NCBI GenBank assembly: GCA_024281135.1
Contig: JAMXLG010000034.1
Coordinates: 1 to 27,701 of the forward strand
Direction: 5' to 3'
Length of the DNA: 27,701 bases
Origin: Vulcanimicrobiia bacterium
GTDB lineage: Bacteria; Eremiobacterota; Eremiobacteria; Baltobacterales; Baltobacteraceae
In this document: piece by piece, positions 15,325 through 22,617 of the stretch
Numbering within the stretch: position 1 is the first letter of the stretch
How the letters are laid out: each line of letters opens with the position of its first letter
The notes under the pieces: generated by a model
Seen by the model: only the letters and a program-made list of their open reading frames with translations
Databases searched by the model: none
What the model was told of the DNA's origin: nothing
Made by a program: the position numbers and the translations under genes

Positions 15325-15701
15325 CGAGTCTCATCCGCCTGCGCATGAGTTCACACGATGCGCACTACGGCGGTGATCTCGTCGACGGCGCACGGATGCT
15401 CGCGCTCTTCGGAGACGTTGCGACCGAGCTGCTCATCCGTCTCGATGGAGATGAGGGACTGTTCGTTGCCTACGATAAGGTCGAGTTTCTTGCTCCCGTT
15501 TACGCCGGCGACTACATCGAAGCCGAAGGGCGCATCACACGAGTCGGCAACACCTCGCGCGCGATGGAATTCGAAGCGCGAAAAGTGATCGTTGCGCGCA
15601 CCGACGTCAGTGATAGTGCCGCGGATTTTCTCTCCGAGCCGGTTGTCGTGTGCCGCGCCAGCGGGACGTGTGTCACACCGAAAGATAAGAAGCGGCGCTA
15701 A
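15294..15701 (+). CDS. kal: 3-aminobutyryl-CoA ammonia-lyase-like hot-dog protein
   Basis: A small hot-dog-fold protein (135 residues). The stretch [48 protein letters not shown] and V-G-N-T-S-R closely matches what I recall of Kal. Kal removes ammonia from 3-aminobutyryl-CoA to give crotonyl-CoA in lysine fermentation. The GTG start has GAGG four bases upstream, inside mazG; ATG 15345 would delete conserved residues. None of the other lysine-fermentation genes (kamA, kamDE, kdd, kce) is in the window, so a different acyl-CoA substrate is possible. It is coupled to mazG by a 31-bp overlap. Its stop overlaps that of the convergent glycosidase by four bases. The symbol is by similarity only. 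Confidence 0.75.
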   Translation: MATSEDASSITSLIRLRMSSHDAHYGGDLVDGARMLALFGDVATELLIRLDGDEGLFVAYDKVEFLAPVYAGDYIEAEGRITRVGNTSRAMEFEARKVIVARTDVSDSAADFLSEPVVVCRASGTCVTPKDKKRR

Positions 15702-16597
15702 TCGCACGCCGACGTAAGCGACTTCGCGGTGTAATATGCGTCCTTCGGCCGATACGTCGACCATAATAGGCCGTAGGGATAGTTGTACGGCGGATGATCG
15801 CCGGCGGTAAAGTCGCGAAGTTCGCACCAGATCATCGTCGGCAAACCGAGAGCCCGATGGATGTACCACATGCCGCTGAGGAATGCCGATTGATCTTCGA
15901 GGCTGGACGGTACGCACGTTTCGGTGGTGTGTATCGGTATGTTCGGCGGAAGTAATTTTTGCAGGGCGACGTAATCGGCGGATGCTGCACCGGGATCTTT
16001 GTAACTGTGAACGGCGCATCCATTGAGGGCATCGAAGACGCCTCGCTGCAGTAGGGCATAGCTCCATCGAACATCGATTCCGCTCGTACCGCCGGTCCAC
16101 ACGTCGGTTGCGCCATTCGCGCGCAATGCCGTTCCGGTTGCTACGGCGAGCCTCACGTAGTCGTCAACATTGGGCGGTGCGCCCCAGTAGGCCGCGAGGT
16201 TCGGTTCGTTCCAGAGTTCCCAAATTGGATTGTATTGCGCATAACGCCGCTGAATCGCGACGCATTGAGTCGCATACGACGCTCGGTTCACCGGCTGCTC
16301 GCTATACGGTGAAATAAGAACGACTCGCAAACCGTAGAGCGCTGCCTTCGACAGTACAGCGTCGGTAAAATCAACTTGGTATTGATCTACTCCGACCCGG
16401 ACGAACTTGCCGCCGCAACCCGCGATGAGCTGTAGCGCGCGATCCACATCATCCGAAGCATAAATCGTGGCGCCAAATCGAGTTGATGTTGCGGCCGTAC
16501 CGCATGACTTTGGAACCGGTGCGGCATCGTTCGAGCATCCTGAAGCCCACAGCGCTAAAGCCCCTCCGAACAACCGCAGTGCCTGCCCTCTATGCAT
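15698..16597 (-). CDS. Secreted glycoside hydrolase, cellulase-like TIM barrel
   Basis: The product is 299 residues from ATG 16597, chosen because it begins directly with a signal, [17 protein letters not shown], ending A-S-G-C21. That is a slightly non-standard lipobox. A GTG at 16630 would add 11 polar residues. The body is a clan-A glycosidase barrel: W-E-L-W-N130-E131-P-N carries the predicted acid/base glutamate, and T-T-E226-T-C-V-P the predicted nucleophile 95 residues later. H197-S-Y also fits the fold. It looks closest to GH5/GH39-type enzymes but the family and substrate cannot be fixed. It lies 197 bp downstream of a GH20 enzyme on the same strand, so the two may degrade glycans together. 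Confidence 0.78.
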   Translation of the reverse strand: MHRGQALRLFGGALALWASGCSNDAAPVPKSCGTAATSTRFGATIYASDDVDRALQLIAGCGGKFVRVGVDQYQVDFTDAVLSKAALYGLRVVLISPYSEQPVNRASYATQCVAIQRRYAQYNPIWELWNEPNLAAYWGAPPNVDDYVRLAVATGTALRANGATDVWTGGTSGIDVRWSYALLQRGVFDALNGCAVHSYKDPGAASADYVALQKLLPPNIPIHTTETCVPSSLEDQSAFLSGMWYIHRALGLPTMIWCELRDFTAGDHPPYNYPYGLLWSTYRPKDAYYTAKSLTSACD

Positions 16598-16794
16598 TGT
16601 GCAGTGATTGACATCATTTTGGTAAAACACGTTTCGGGCGAACGCTTGCTCGCTTTTGTTTTTTTACCGGGCTGCGTGCATCGGAACCCGTCAGTTATAG
16701 ATCTGGGCTCCGACCTCGACGATAGTCGAACGCTCGGGAATACCATAAAACGCTGCTCAAACGTCCAGGTTGGTCGGGGCCGAGGTGTGACTCT
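16598..16794 (-). other. Gap between the two glycosidases with an A/T-rich stem-loop
   Basis: No coding potential is seen in this 197-bp gap. At 16621-16668, GGTAAAA pairs with TTTTACC around a smaller GC hairpin (16638-16653) followed on the plus strand by TTTTGTTTTTTT. This looks like a weak intrinsic terminator for plus-strand transcripts arriving antisense from kal. On the minus strand it is a leader hairpin just ahead of the glycosidase start. A minor inverted repeat, TCGAC/GTCGA, is at 16716-16729. Confidence 0.35.
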
Positions 16795-18747
16795 CTATGG
16801 GTGTTCTGTGGCTGTGCGCGGAGCCTCGCCTTCTTTCTCGTTCACGACGGCGTCTTCGATCACGCTTTGCAGATCCGGCAGCGTCTTCTTCGCTTCATAG
16901 TACTCATAGGTCACTCGATCGATGGCGTCGGCTCGCCGGATTGCAAGCTGCGCGTCGAGATGGTATCGCTCGAGGTTGCTCGCAAGGTGGCTCTCTCGAT
17001 ATTCATAGCGCCACGCGCGGGCGTAGAGCGGCTCGAGCATCTCATCCGTGTCGCGCTGCTCCCAAAACCAAAACTGGCACCAGTAAAGATCGCGGTCGGC
17101 ACCCGGTCCGTACGCCTTCGCTAGATCGTAGTAAGAACGCACTTCTTGTGCGATTTGATAGCGGCGTCCGAGCGCGTCATACCGGCGAGCAGCAAGCAAC
17201 ATAACCTCGGCCGCATTGCGATGCAGTGGCGGCGCGGCCGAATAAAGGTGCGTCTCCACTTCCTCCGCCGCGAGCCGCAGCGAGGTGAGGTCCACACCCG
17301 ACATCTGTGACGCGTTGAACAAATCGAAAGGATCGGCCCAGAACTTCTTGTTGCTCAGTCCGTGCATGCGTGTATCCATCGCTCCGAGCAGGTCGACGTC
17401 GCGCGCGTAGCCCGGATCGTTTACGCCGAAGAACGCCGCCGGAAAATCGCTAGCAAACGGCACAGCAGCGCGATTGCCGCCCCAGGCAAGCGCAGCCGCG
17501 TAAACCACCGGATACCATGTCGATTCAAAAAACGTTTGTCCGTCGTCGTTCCAAACCGTTTCAAACAAGCCAAATACGTGCCCGTCGATCCCGTCGCTGA
17601 TAAACTGCCGCTCGTTCGGGAGTGCTTTGCTCAAATTGGGAAAGATTTCGTTCGAATTGCTCGCGCTCGGCGAGATCATTTGGTCGAAGCCCCCTTTGGC
17701 AATCGTCGAGATATAGGGCGCGAACGTTTTCTCGGCGCCGTAATGCCAATTCACGATGACCACGTTCTTCGGTATGTGGTTCATGATCGACGGATCGCTT
17801 TCGATTCCATCACTCCACAGCATAACGCGGGCCGGCGCCACTAGCTTCGACATCTGCGTCACGTGCGCGGCGTACACGGCTGAACGGCCGCCGTTCGCAG
17901 CAACGTATGCAGTTGTCTGTCCTAAGCCAAGCGTGTCGGCTTCATCAGTTCCGATGTGAAAGAACGGCACGTCGCCGACCGCTTCGCGTTCTTGACCGAT
18001 GATGCGCGCAAGATACGCGCCCGACTCGGGAACGTTAGGCGAGAGCAAGAACCCATGCGGGAACTCCGCCATTTTTGCGTATTGCTCGACGCGCAGCGTA
18101 TCGTGCATGTGCGCCAAGGTTTGCTGCTGGGGAATGAACGAGACGTGATACCCTGCCGCGTAGTTTTTCAATTCCCGCAGTTGCGCCGGCGTAATGCCGT
18201 CGAGCGGCGCCGGAAGCGGATCGGTTGGGCTGAGAAACACCTGTTCCATGTATGGCGAGTAACCGTTCATTTTGAACGCGGCGATCGTGCGAATGCGTTC
18301 CTCGAAATAGTGCATCGTCGGCAGCGGCCCACGCGAGACGTCGTCGGAAAGTACTCGCCATTGGAGCTTCGGCGAGTCGGAGATTTGCACGCACGGCAAT
18401 TGCCAACTTCCGTTCACCTGGAGCGGCAACTGTGCCAGGGTCATTGCGCCGTAGAACGCGCCGCTAGTATCGGAACTTGTAATCGTCACGCCGGAAGTGT
18501 CAACGCGGAGCCGATACGCTTGCGGCGCAACTGTCGCGTCGCGTGCGAAACGTACGTTAGCCGCGGGGCCAGTCTGCACCGTTCCGATTCCTAGAGCGCT
18601 CCATCGCTCGTTGAGTTCGTCTAAAGTTGCGGCGTCGACCGAACGCGGCATCGTCCGAGGAATCGGGACGTACGAACACGGCCCCGTTGAAACGGAGGCG
18701 GGCAACGGAATGACATGAAGTGCGATGATCGCAAGAGCAGAGAACAT
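16795..18747 (-). CDS. Secreted beta-N-acetylhexosaminidase (GH20)
   Basis: A 650-residue exported glycosidase predicted to remove terminal N-acetylhexosamine from glycans such as chitin fragments or peptidoglycan pieces. It starts with a signal peptide, M-F-S-A-L-A-I-I-A-L-H-V-I-P-L-P-A-S. The N-terminal GH20b-like alpha/beta domain (about 25-120) contains Y-R-L-R-V-D-T-S-G-V-T-I and A-F-Y-G-A-M-T-L-A-Q-L. The barrel follows, with the catalytic pair in F-F-H-I-G-T-D268-E269-A-D. Most relatives have H-x-G-G-D-E; here threonine replaces the second glycine. A helical C-terminal region (about 490-640) is an extension of unknown role. There is no lipobox, so the protein is periplasmic or released. 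It is divergent from pirin across 126 bp. Confidence 0.88.
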   Translation of the reverse strand: MFSALAIIALHVIPLPASVSTGPCSYVPIPRTMPRSVDAATLDELNERWSALGIGTVQTGPAANVRFARDATVAPQAYRLRVDTSGVTITSSDTSGAFYGAMTLAQLPLQVNGSWQLPCVQISDSPKLQWRVLSDDVSRGPLPTMHYFEERIRTIAAFKMNGYSPYMEQVFLSPTDPLPAPLDGITPAQLRELKNYAAGYHVSFIPQQQTLAHMHDTLRVEQYAKMAEFPHGFLLSPNVPESGAYLARIIGQEREAVGDVPFFHIGTDEADTLGLGQTTAYVAANGGRSAVYAAHVTQMSKLVAPARVMLWSDGIESDPSIMNHIPKNVVIVNWHYGAEKTFAPYISTIAKGGFDQMISPSASNSNEIFPNLSKALPNERQFISDGIDGHVFGLFETVWNDDGQTFFESTWYPVVYAAALAWGGNRAAVPFASDFPAAFFGVNDPGYARDVDLLGAMDTRMHGLSNKKFWADPFDLFNASQMSGVDLTSLRLAAEEVETHLYSAAPPLHRNAAEVMLLAARRYDALGRRYQIAQEVRSYYDLAKAYGPGADRDLYWCQFWFWEQRDTDEMLEPLYARAWRYEYRESHLASNLERYHLDAQLAIRRADAIDRVTYEYYEAKKTLPDLQSVIEDAVVNEKEGEAPRTATEHP

Positions 18748-18761
18748 TTCGGTCGCGTTAG

Positions 18762-18827
18762 TCGCCGCCCCGCGTACTTCCCGGGATCTCCAGGGGTCCA
18801 GGGCCGCCCTCCCTCAACGCGGCGGCG
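18762..18827. repeat. GC-rich imperfect palindrome in divergent GH20/pirin region
   Basis: TCGCCGCCCCGCG (18762-18774) and CGCGGCGGCG (18818-18827) are imperfect inverted arms, matching at CGCCGC and CGCG with a two-base bulge. They surround a C/G-rich core with CCAGGGGTCCAGGG (18790-18803). It may be a folded dispersed element or a regulatory region shared by the divergent genes. Nothing coding is evident. Confidence 0.35.
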
Positions 18828-18873
18828 CTCGTTTCTACCGGGCGCGGCAAATGCGTAAGGAGAAGAAATCGTC

Positions 18874-19737
18874 ATGAACGCGTTGCCGTCTCGTGATGCG
18901 GATATTGCACCCGGTTTCCATGTTCGCCGGCTGTTGCCGGCGCGTGCGCGCCGCACGATGGGCGCGTGGTGTTTTCTCGATCAATATGGTCCCGTCACGT
19001 TCGCAATGAATGTGACGCAACATCCACACATCGGATTGCAGACGGTGACTTGGCTTTTCGATGGATCGATCGTTCACCGCGACAGCCTCGGATCGGAGCA
19101 ACGCATCGCGCCGGGACAACTGAATCTCATGACTTCCGGCAGCGGCATCGCACACGCGGAACTCTCCGTCGATCTTCCGCCCCAGCGCATCCATGGCGTC
19201 CAACTCTGGGTCGCGCTTCCCGACGAATCGAGAAATACCGATCCGTGGTTTGCGCACTACGCTGATTTACCGGTGGTGCGGCTCGGTGAAGCTGAGATCA
19301 CCGTGTTCATGGGTTCACTCGCGAACGCGCGCTCAGCAGCACACACGTACACGCCACTCCTAGGCGCGGAGATTCGTTTCGTCGACGACGGCGAGTGCGA
19401 ATTGCCGCTCGATCCTTCGCATGAGTATGGGATTACACTCGTCGACGGCTCCGCGAACGCAGAAAGTATCGAGCTCGACACCAACGTGCTTTACGATGTG
19501 GGAGAAGGCCGCAATTCGCTTCTCGTTCACGCTAAGCGCGATACGCGGCTGTTGTTACTCGGTGGCGAACCACTGCGCGAACAACTCGTCATGTGGTGGA
19601 ATTTCGTCGCGCGCACGTCGGAAGAAATCGAAGCAGCGCGCAAGCAATGGGAAAGGGGCGAGCGATTCGGGCCGGTCAACGGTGGTGGAGCCCGGGTGCC
19701 TGCTCCTCCATACGCGGTTCGCGTTCGCGCGCGTTAG
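18874..19737 (+). CDS. Pirin-family bicupin protein
   Basis: A 287-residue pirin-like bicupin. The N-terminal cupin keeps the metal-binding pattern: Q-H50-P-H52-I-G-L-Q-T, then V-H68-R-D, and G-S-G-I-A-H94-A-E96. Most relatives have G-R-G-I-x-H-S-E, so the serine is alanine here. The family includes quercetinases and poorly understood redox-sensing proteins; the specific role here is unknown. The ATG follows AAGGAG with a rather long spacer of 11 bases. The C-terminal cupin ends with W-N-F-V-A-R-T-S-E-E-I-E-A-A, typical of the family. The stop overlaps the stop of the convergent small gene by four bases. Confidence 0.9.
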   Translation: MNALPSRDADIAPGFHVRRLLPARARRTMGAWCFLDQYGPVTFAMNVTQHPHIGLQTVTWLFDGSIVHRDSLGSEQRIAPGQLNLMTSGSGIAHAELSVDLPPQRIHGVQLWVALPDESRNTDPWFAHYADLPVVRLGEAEITVFMGSLANARSAAHTYTPLLGAEIRFVDDGECELPLDPSHEYGITLVDGSANAESIELDTNVLYDVGEGRNSLLVHAKRDTRLLLLGGEPLREQLVMWWNFVARTSEEIEAARKQWERGERFGPVNGGGARVPAPPYAVRVRAR

Positions 19738-20048
19738 ATTTTTCCGAGGACACTTTTTGCGAGTTCGGGCGGGAACGCCGCAAGTGCCTCGGTATGATGT
19801 TCTATAAACGCGATCACGGCATTTTTAACCACAACGGGATTGTCTTGGGCGCCTTTCAAGAGGTCTCCGAGCTCTTTTGCAAGGTCCGTCTGTCCTTGAT
19901 CGTTCAGATTGACCATCGCAGTTTGCGCGTATTGCGAAACTTCACCGGGCGGCATCTCACCAATCGAAGCCTTAGCTGCCTCAGTTAGTGCCTGCGGCTC
20001 GGCGCCTTGTAACTTTTGTTCCACGAGGCCCTTGAGATCATCAAACAT
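19734..20048 (-). CDS. Small helical protein of unknown function
   Basis: I do not recognise this 104-residue protein. It has no signal peptide or membrane segment. It appears all-helical, acidic and glutamine/alanine-rich, starting M-F-D-D-L-K-G-L-V-E-Q-K-L-Q and ending E-L-A-K-S-V-L-G-K-I. It is probably cytosolic. I chose ATG 20048, preceded by GGGAG at short spacing; ATG 20078 would add ten residues. It reads convergently into pirin with a four-base stop overlap. Support for its being real is the tidy fit between neighbours, the protein-like composition and the lack of a better frame. Confidence 0.65.
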   Translation of the reverse strand: MFDDLKGLVEQKLQGAEPQALTEAAKASIGEMPPGEVSQYAQTAMVNLNDQGQTDLAKELGDLLKGAQDNPVVVKNAVIAFIEHHTEALAAFPPELAKSVLGKI

Positions 20049-20087
20049 CACTCCCGAAATGTACCCATCATGCATCACTGAAATCCG

Positions 20088-20114
20088 TTTCGCCCACTGC
20101 GAAATTGCTAGAAT
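20088..20114 (+). promoter_or_regulatory. Inverted repeat with possible -10 box ahead of a lipoprotein gene
   Basis: TTTCGC (20088-20093) and GCGAAA (20099-20104) form an inverted repeat with a five-base spacer. TAGAAT (20109-20114) resembles a -10 hexamer, about 38 bp before the lipoprotein ATG. No convincing -35 is seen, so this is a candidate operator/promoter only. Confidence 0.3.
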
Positions 20115-20152
20115 GATGCACGTTGTTCTGAAACGACACTGGGAGTTTATTT

Positions 20153-20875
20153 ATGAAGACTCAATGGAGAGTCGCGTATCTCGCGGCTGGTTTGCTCGTT
20201 GCAAGCATCGCGCTCGCATCATGTAGCGGAGGCGGCACGTCCGGAGGAAGTGCCGAAGGACCGCTCTCGCCGAACGCGCTTTCGAACGGAGTCGCTGGAT
20301 CGGAGCAAGTCGAGAGCCGCGACTCGTCGCAAGTATTTGCATCTGTTCCGCCGCTTCGATTTCCAATAACAGTCTCGAAGGGGGCGAAAGCGTGTCTGCC
20401 GAGAGCGCAGGGTATCGGAACGTTATCCGAGTTAAATCAAAACGCAGAAAATCTCCATATCCTCGCTGTGAATCTCCCGGCGAACACCGATTTTGACGTG
20501 TTCATTATTCAGGTACCGGTCGCGCCGTTCGGTCTATCGTGGTATCAAGGCGATCTGCACACCGGCAGCAACGGTGCGGGAAGCGTGGATTTCGTCGGAC
20601 GCTTCAGCATCGAAACGTTCATTGTAGCGCCCGGGACCGCACCGGCGCCCGTCGTGTTCAATAACGCGTTTCCGGATGCGTCGTCCAATCCCCCAACGAA
20701 CCCCGTGCACGAATATCACGTCGGCATTTGGTTCAACTCTCCGGCGGATGCCGTCAAGGCGCATTGTCCAGGCCTCGTGACGCCGTTCAACGGCACGCAC
20801 AATGCCGGAATACAGGTTCTCAACACCGCAACATTCCCGACCCTAGCCGGTCCCCTTCGCGGATTCCACCCGTAG
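20153..20875 (+). CDS. Lipoprotein of unknown function
   Basis: A 240-residue lipoprotein. The signal M-K-T-Q-W-R-V-A-Y-L-A-A-G-L-L-V-A-S-I ends in A-L-A-S-C, followed by a Gly/Ser linker. The ATG follows GGGAG at good spacing. The globular part is beta-rich: L-H-I-L-A-V-N-L-P-A-N-T-D-F-D-V-F-I-I-Q, then F-G-L-S-W-Y-Q-G-D-L and F-V-G-R-F-S-I-E-T-F. I have an impression of similar uncharacterised exported proteins in Ktedonobacteria, but cannot verify it. No catalytic motif is recognised. The gene stands alone between the divergent small gene and the convergent MATE exporter. Confidence 0.82.
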   Translation: MKTQWRVAYLAAGLLVASIALASCSGGGTSGGSAEGPLSPNALSNGVAGSEQVESRDSSQVFASVPPLRFPITVSKGAKACLPRAQGIGTLSELNQNAENLHILAVNLPANTDFDVFIIQVPVAPFGLSWYQGDLHTGSNGAGSVDFVGRFSIETFIVAPGTAPAPVVFNNAFPDASSNPPTNPVHEYHVGIWFNSPADAVKAHCPGLVTPFNGTHNAGIQVLNTATFPTLAGPLRGFHP

Positions 20876-20904
20876 CGAACTAGCGCGCATCACCTAGAAC
20901 GCAT

Positions 20905-20929
20905 GAGCGCCGAGCTAGACTAGGCGCTC
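20905..20929 (+). terminator. Weak intrinsic terminator candidate after the lipoprotein gene
   Basis: GAGCGCC (20905-20911) pairs with GGCGCTC (20923-20929) around an 11-base loop and is followed by a pyrimidine-rich GTCTTCTTCTTCC stretch. The MATE stop codon lies inside the loop. The T-tract is poor, so termination is only possible. Confidence 0.35.
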
Positions 20930-22309
20930 GTGCGTCTTCTTCTTCCAGAAGAATTCGTAGTACGTGAAGTTCGCGCACAGAACGAAAGCGTACGAAATCG
21001 GATAGCCCATCCATACGCCTTTGAGTCCGAAATAATGCATAAGGATGAATGCGGCCGGCACCTCGATGCCCCAGATCGAGAAAATGCCGTTGATAGTCGG
21101 CCATAGGACGGCGCCACTACTGCGCATCAGACCGCTGAGCACGGCACTGTTGCCGAAGAGTAGATACGACCACAGCGTAATCACCAACAGCCCGTGCGCG
21201 ATCTCGAGCGTCCCGCGATCGGTGATGAACCAACCGAGAATCACGTACGAAAACGCGTAGCAGATCGCGATCAAAAAACCGCCGACAACGTAGTTGAGCG
21301 TGACCGCCGAACGTACCACCGACCCAAGCAAATCTTCGCGTCGCGCGCCGATGCATTGCGCGCCGAAGATCGAGGCGGTAATGCTCATCGAGATTGCAGG
21401 GAACTGCACGTAGCCGATGACTTGATTCACGGCGCCGTACGCCGCCGTAGCGGTTGCCCCGTAGCGATTGACGAAGCTAATGACCGCGATTTCCGCAAGA
21501 GACACCATGATCGTCTGCAATCCCGTCGGAATGCCGATGCGCAGCACGAGCATGAGAATGCGCCTGTCGAAGATCATATCGCGCGCCATCTCGCTATCGA
21601 ACGCGAGCGGATTGCCCGTTCGCCGCAGGTGCCACAAAAGCGCCGGAAACGCTACGAGTGTCGAGAGCAATCCCGAAATTGCTACGCTTGCGACCCCCAG
21701 CGTCGGCAGCCCGAACCAACCGCGAATAAGCATCGGCGTGAAGAATAGCGAGAGTGCAGTGCCGAGGACCAAAAACCACAACGGCGTCTTGGTGTCACCG
21801 GTCCCGCGCAGAAACACCGTATAGATGATGTATGGGAAATACACAGGGAACGTGAGAAAAACCACGCGCGTGTAGAGGTCGGACATCGGGAGAATGCTCG
21901 CCGGCGTACCGAGACCTTTCAACATGAGGGGCGAAAATACGACGCCGAGTACCATCGTGATGATCGAGAAGAGGACCGTCGCGCCGAGGACCGTTCCCGC
22001 GACCTTCTTCACCCGGTGAGCATCGCCGGCACCGTATGCCTGCCCAATGAGGACCGTCGCTCCGCTACCGATACCGATGAGGAACGAAAAAAGCAAAAAG
22101 ACAATGGGGAAGACGGCCGAGACTGCGGCAAGCGCGTTGACGCCCAGCATGCGGCCGAGATAGACGTAGGAGAACGTTTGCGACGTGGATTGTAAGACGT
22201 TGCTGATCATGAGCGGAATTAGGAAGACCAGCATGGTCTGCCACATCGGTCTCGATTTGTCGAAAACGTTTACGCCGGGTCTGCGCGGCGCGCGCTGCTC
22301 AGCGGCCAT
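20915..22309 (-). CDS. MATE-family multidrug efflux transporter
   Basis: An inner-membrane antiporter of 464 residues with about twelve transmembrane segments in two homologous halves, the normal MATE arrangement. Typical stretches are I-P-L-M-I-S-N-V-L-Q-S in the first helix, G-I-G-S-G-A-T-V-L-I-G-Q-A-Y-G-A-G-D in the first half, and the matching I-G-I-P-T-G-L-Q-T-I and G-A-Q-C-I-G-A-R-R in the second. Substrates are not predictable; family members export cationic drugs and metabolites using Na+ or H+ gradients. The ATG follows AAAGG at eight bases. The divergent rqcP start is only 32 bp away, so promoters of the two genes must overlap or lie in coding sequence. Confidence 0.93.
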   Translation of the reverse strand: MAAEQRAPRRPGVNVFDKSRPMWQTMLVFLIPLMISNVLQSTSQTFSYVYLGRMLGVNALAAVSAVFPIVFLLFSFLIGIGSGATVLIGQAYGAGDAHRVKKVAGTVLGATVLFSIITMVLGVVFSPLMLKGLGTPASILPMSDLYTRVVFLTFPVYFPYIIYTVFLRGTGDTKTPLWFLVLGTALSLFFTPMLIRGWFGLPTLGVASVAISGLLSTLVAFPALLWHLRRTGNPLAFDSEMARDMIFDRRILMLVLRIGIPTGLQTIMVSLAEIAVISFVNRYGATATAAYGAVNQVIGYVQFPAISMSITASIFGAQCIGARREDLLGSVVRSAVTLNYVVGGFLIAICYAFSYVILGWFITDRGTLEIAHGLLVITLWSYLLFGNSAVLSGLMRSSGAVLWPTINGIFSIWGIEVPAAFILMHYFGLKGVWMGYPISYAFVLCANFTYYEFFWKKKTHERLV

Positions 22310-22341
22310 AGCCGGACCTTTCTGTGCCGTAATGAGAGTTC

Positions 22342-22617
22342 ATGCGACTCGATAAGTTCATGAAGGTTTCACGCCTTTCGAAACGTCGCTCGGAGGCGCA
22401 CGAAGCACTCGAACACGGCAGGATCACGAAAGACGGGAAACCGCTCAAGCCTGCTTATCAGGTAAAACCGGGGGACGTCCTCGTAATACACTACGCGACA
22501 CGAATAGTTTCGGTACGGATTCGCGAAGTGCCGCTGCGCATGACGCCCGGCGTAAAGCCGGCGGAGCTTTACGAAATCCTCGACACGCGGCGCGACGACC
22601 CGTCGGAGTGGGCCTGA
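22342..22617 (+). CDS. rqcP: S4-domain RNA-binding protein RqcP/Hsp15-like
   Basis: A 91-residue protein that is almost entirely one S4 RNA-binding domain: M-R-L-D-K-F-M-K-V-S-R-L-S-K-R-R-S-E-A-H and G-R-I-T-K-D-G-K-P-L-K, then K-P-G-D-V-L-V-I. RqcP binds the 50S subunit carrying a stalled nascent chain and assists alanine tailing. Hsp15 binds the same kind of particle in proteobacteria. The length and first residues match RqcP (YabO) best. Its stop overlaps the whiA ATG (TGATG, 22615-22619), so the two are co-translated. Confidence 0.88.
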   Translation: MRLDKFMKVSRLSKRRSEAHEALEHGRITKDGKPLKPAYQVKPGDVLVIHYATRIVSVRIREVPLRMTPGVKPAELYEILDTRRDDPSEWA

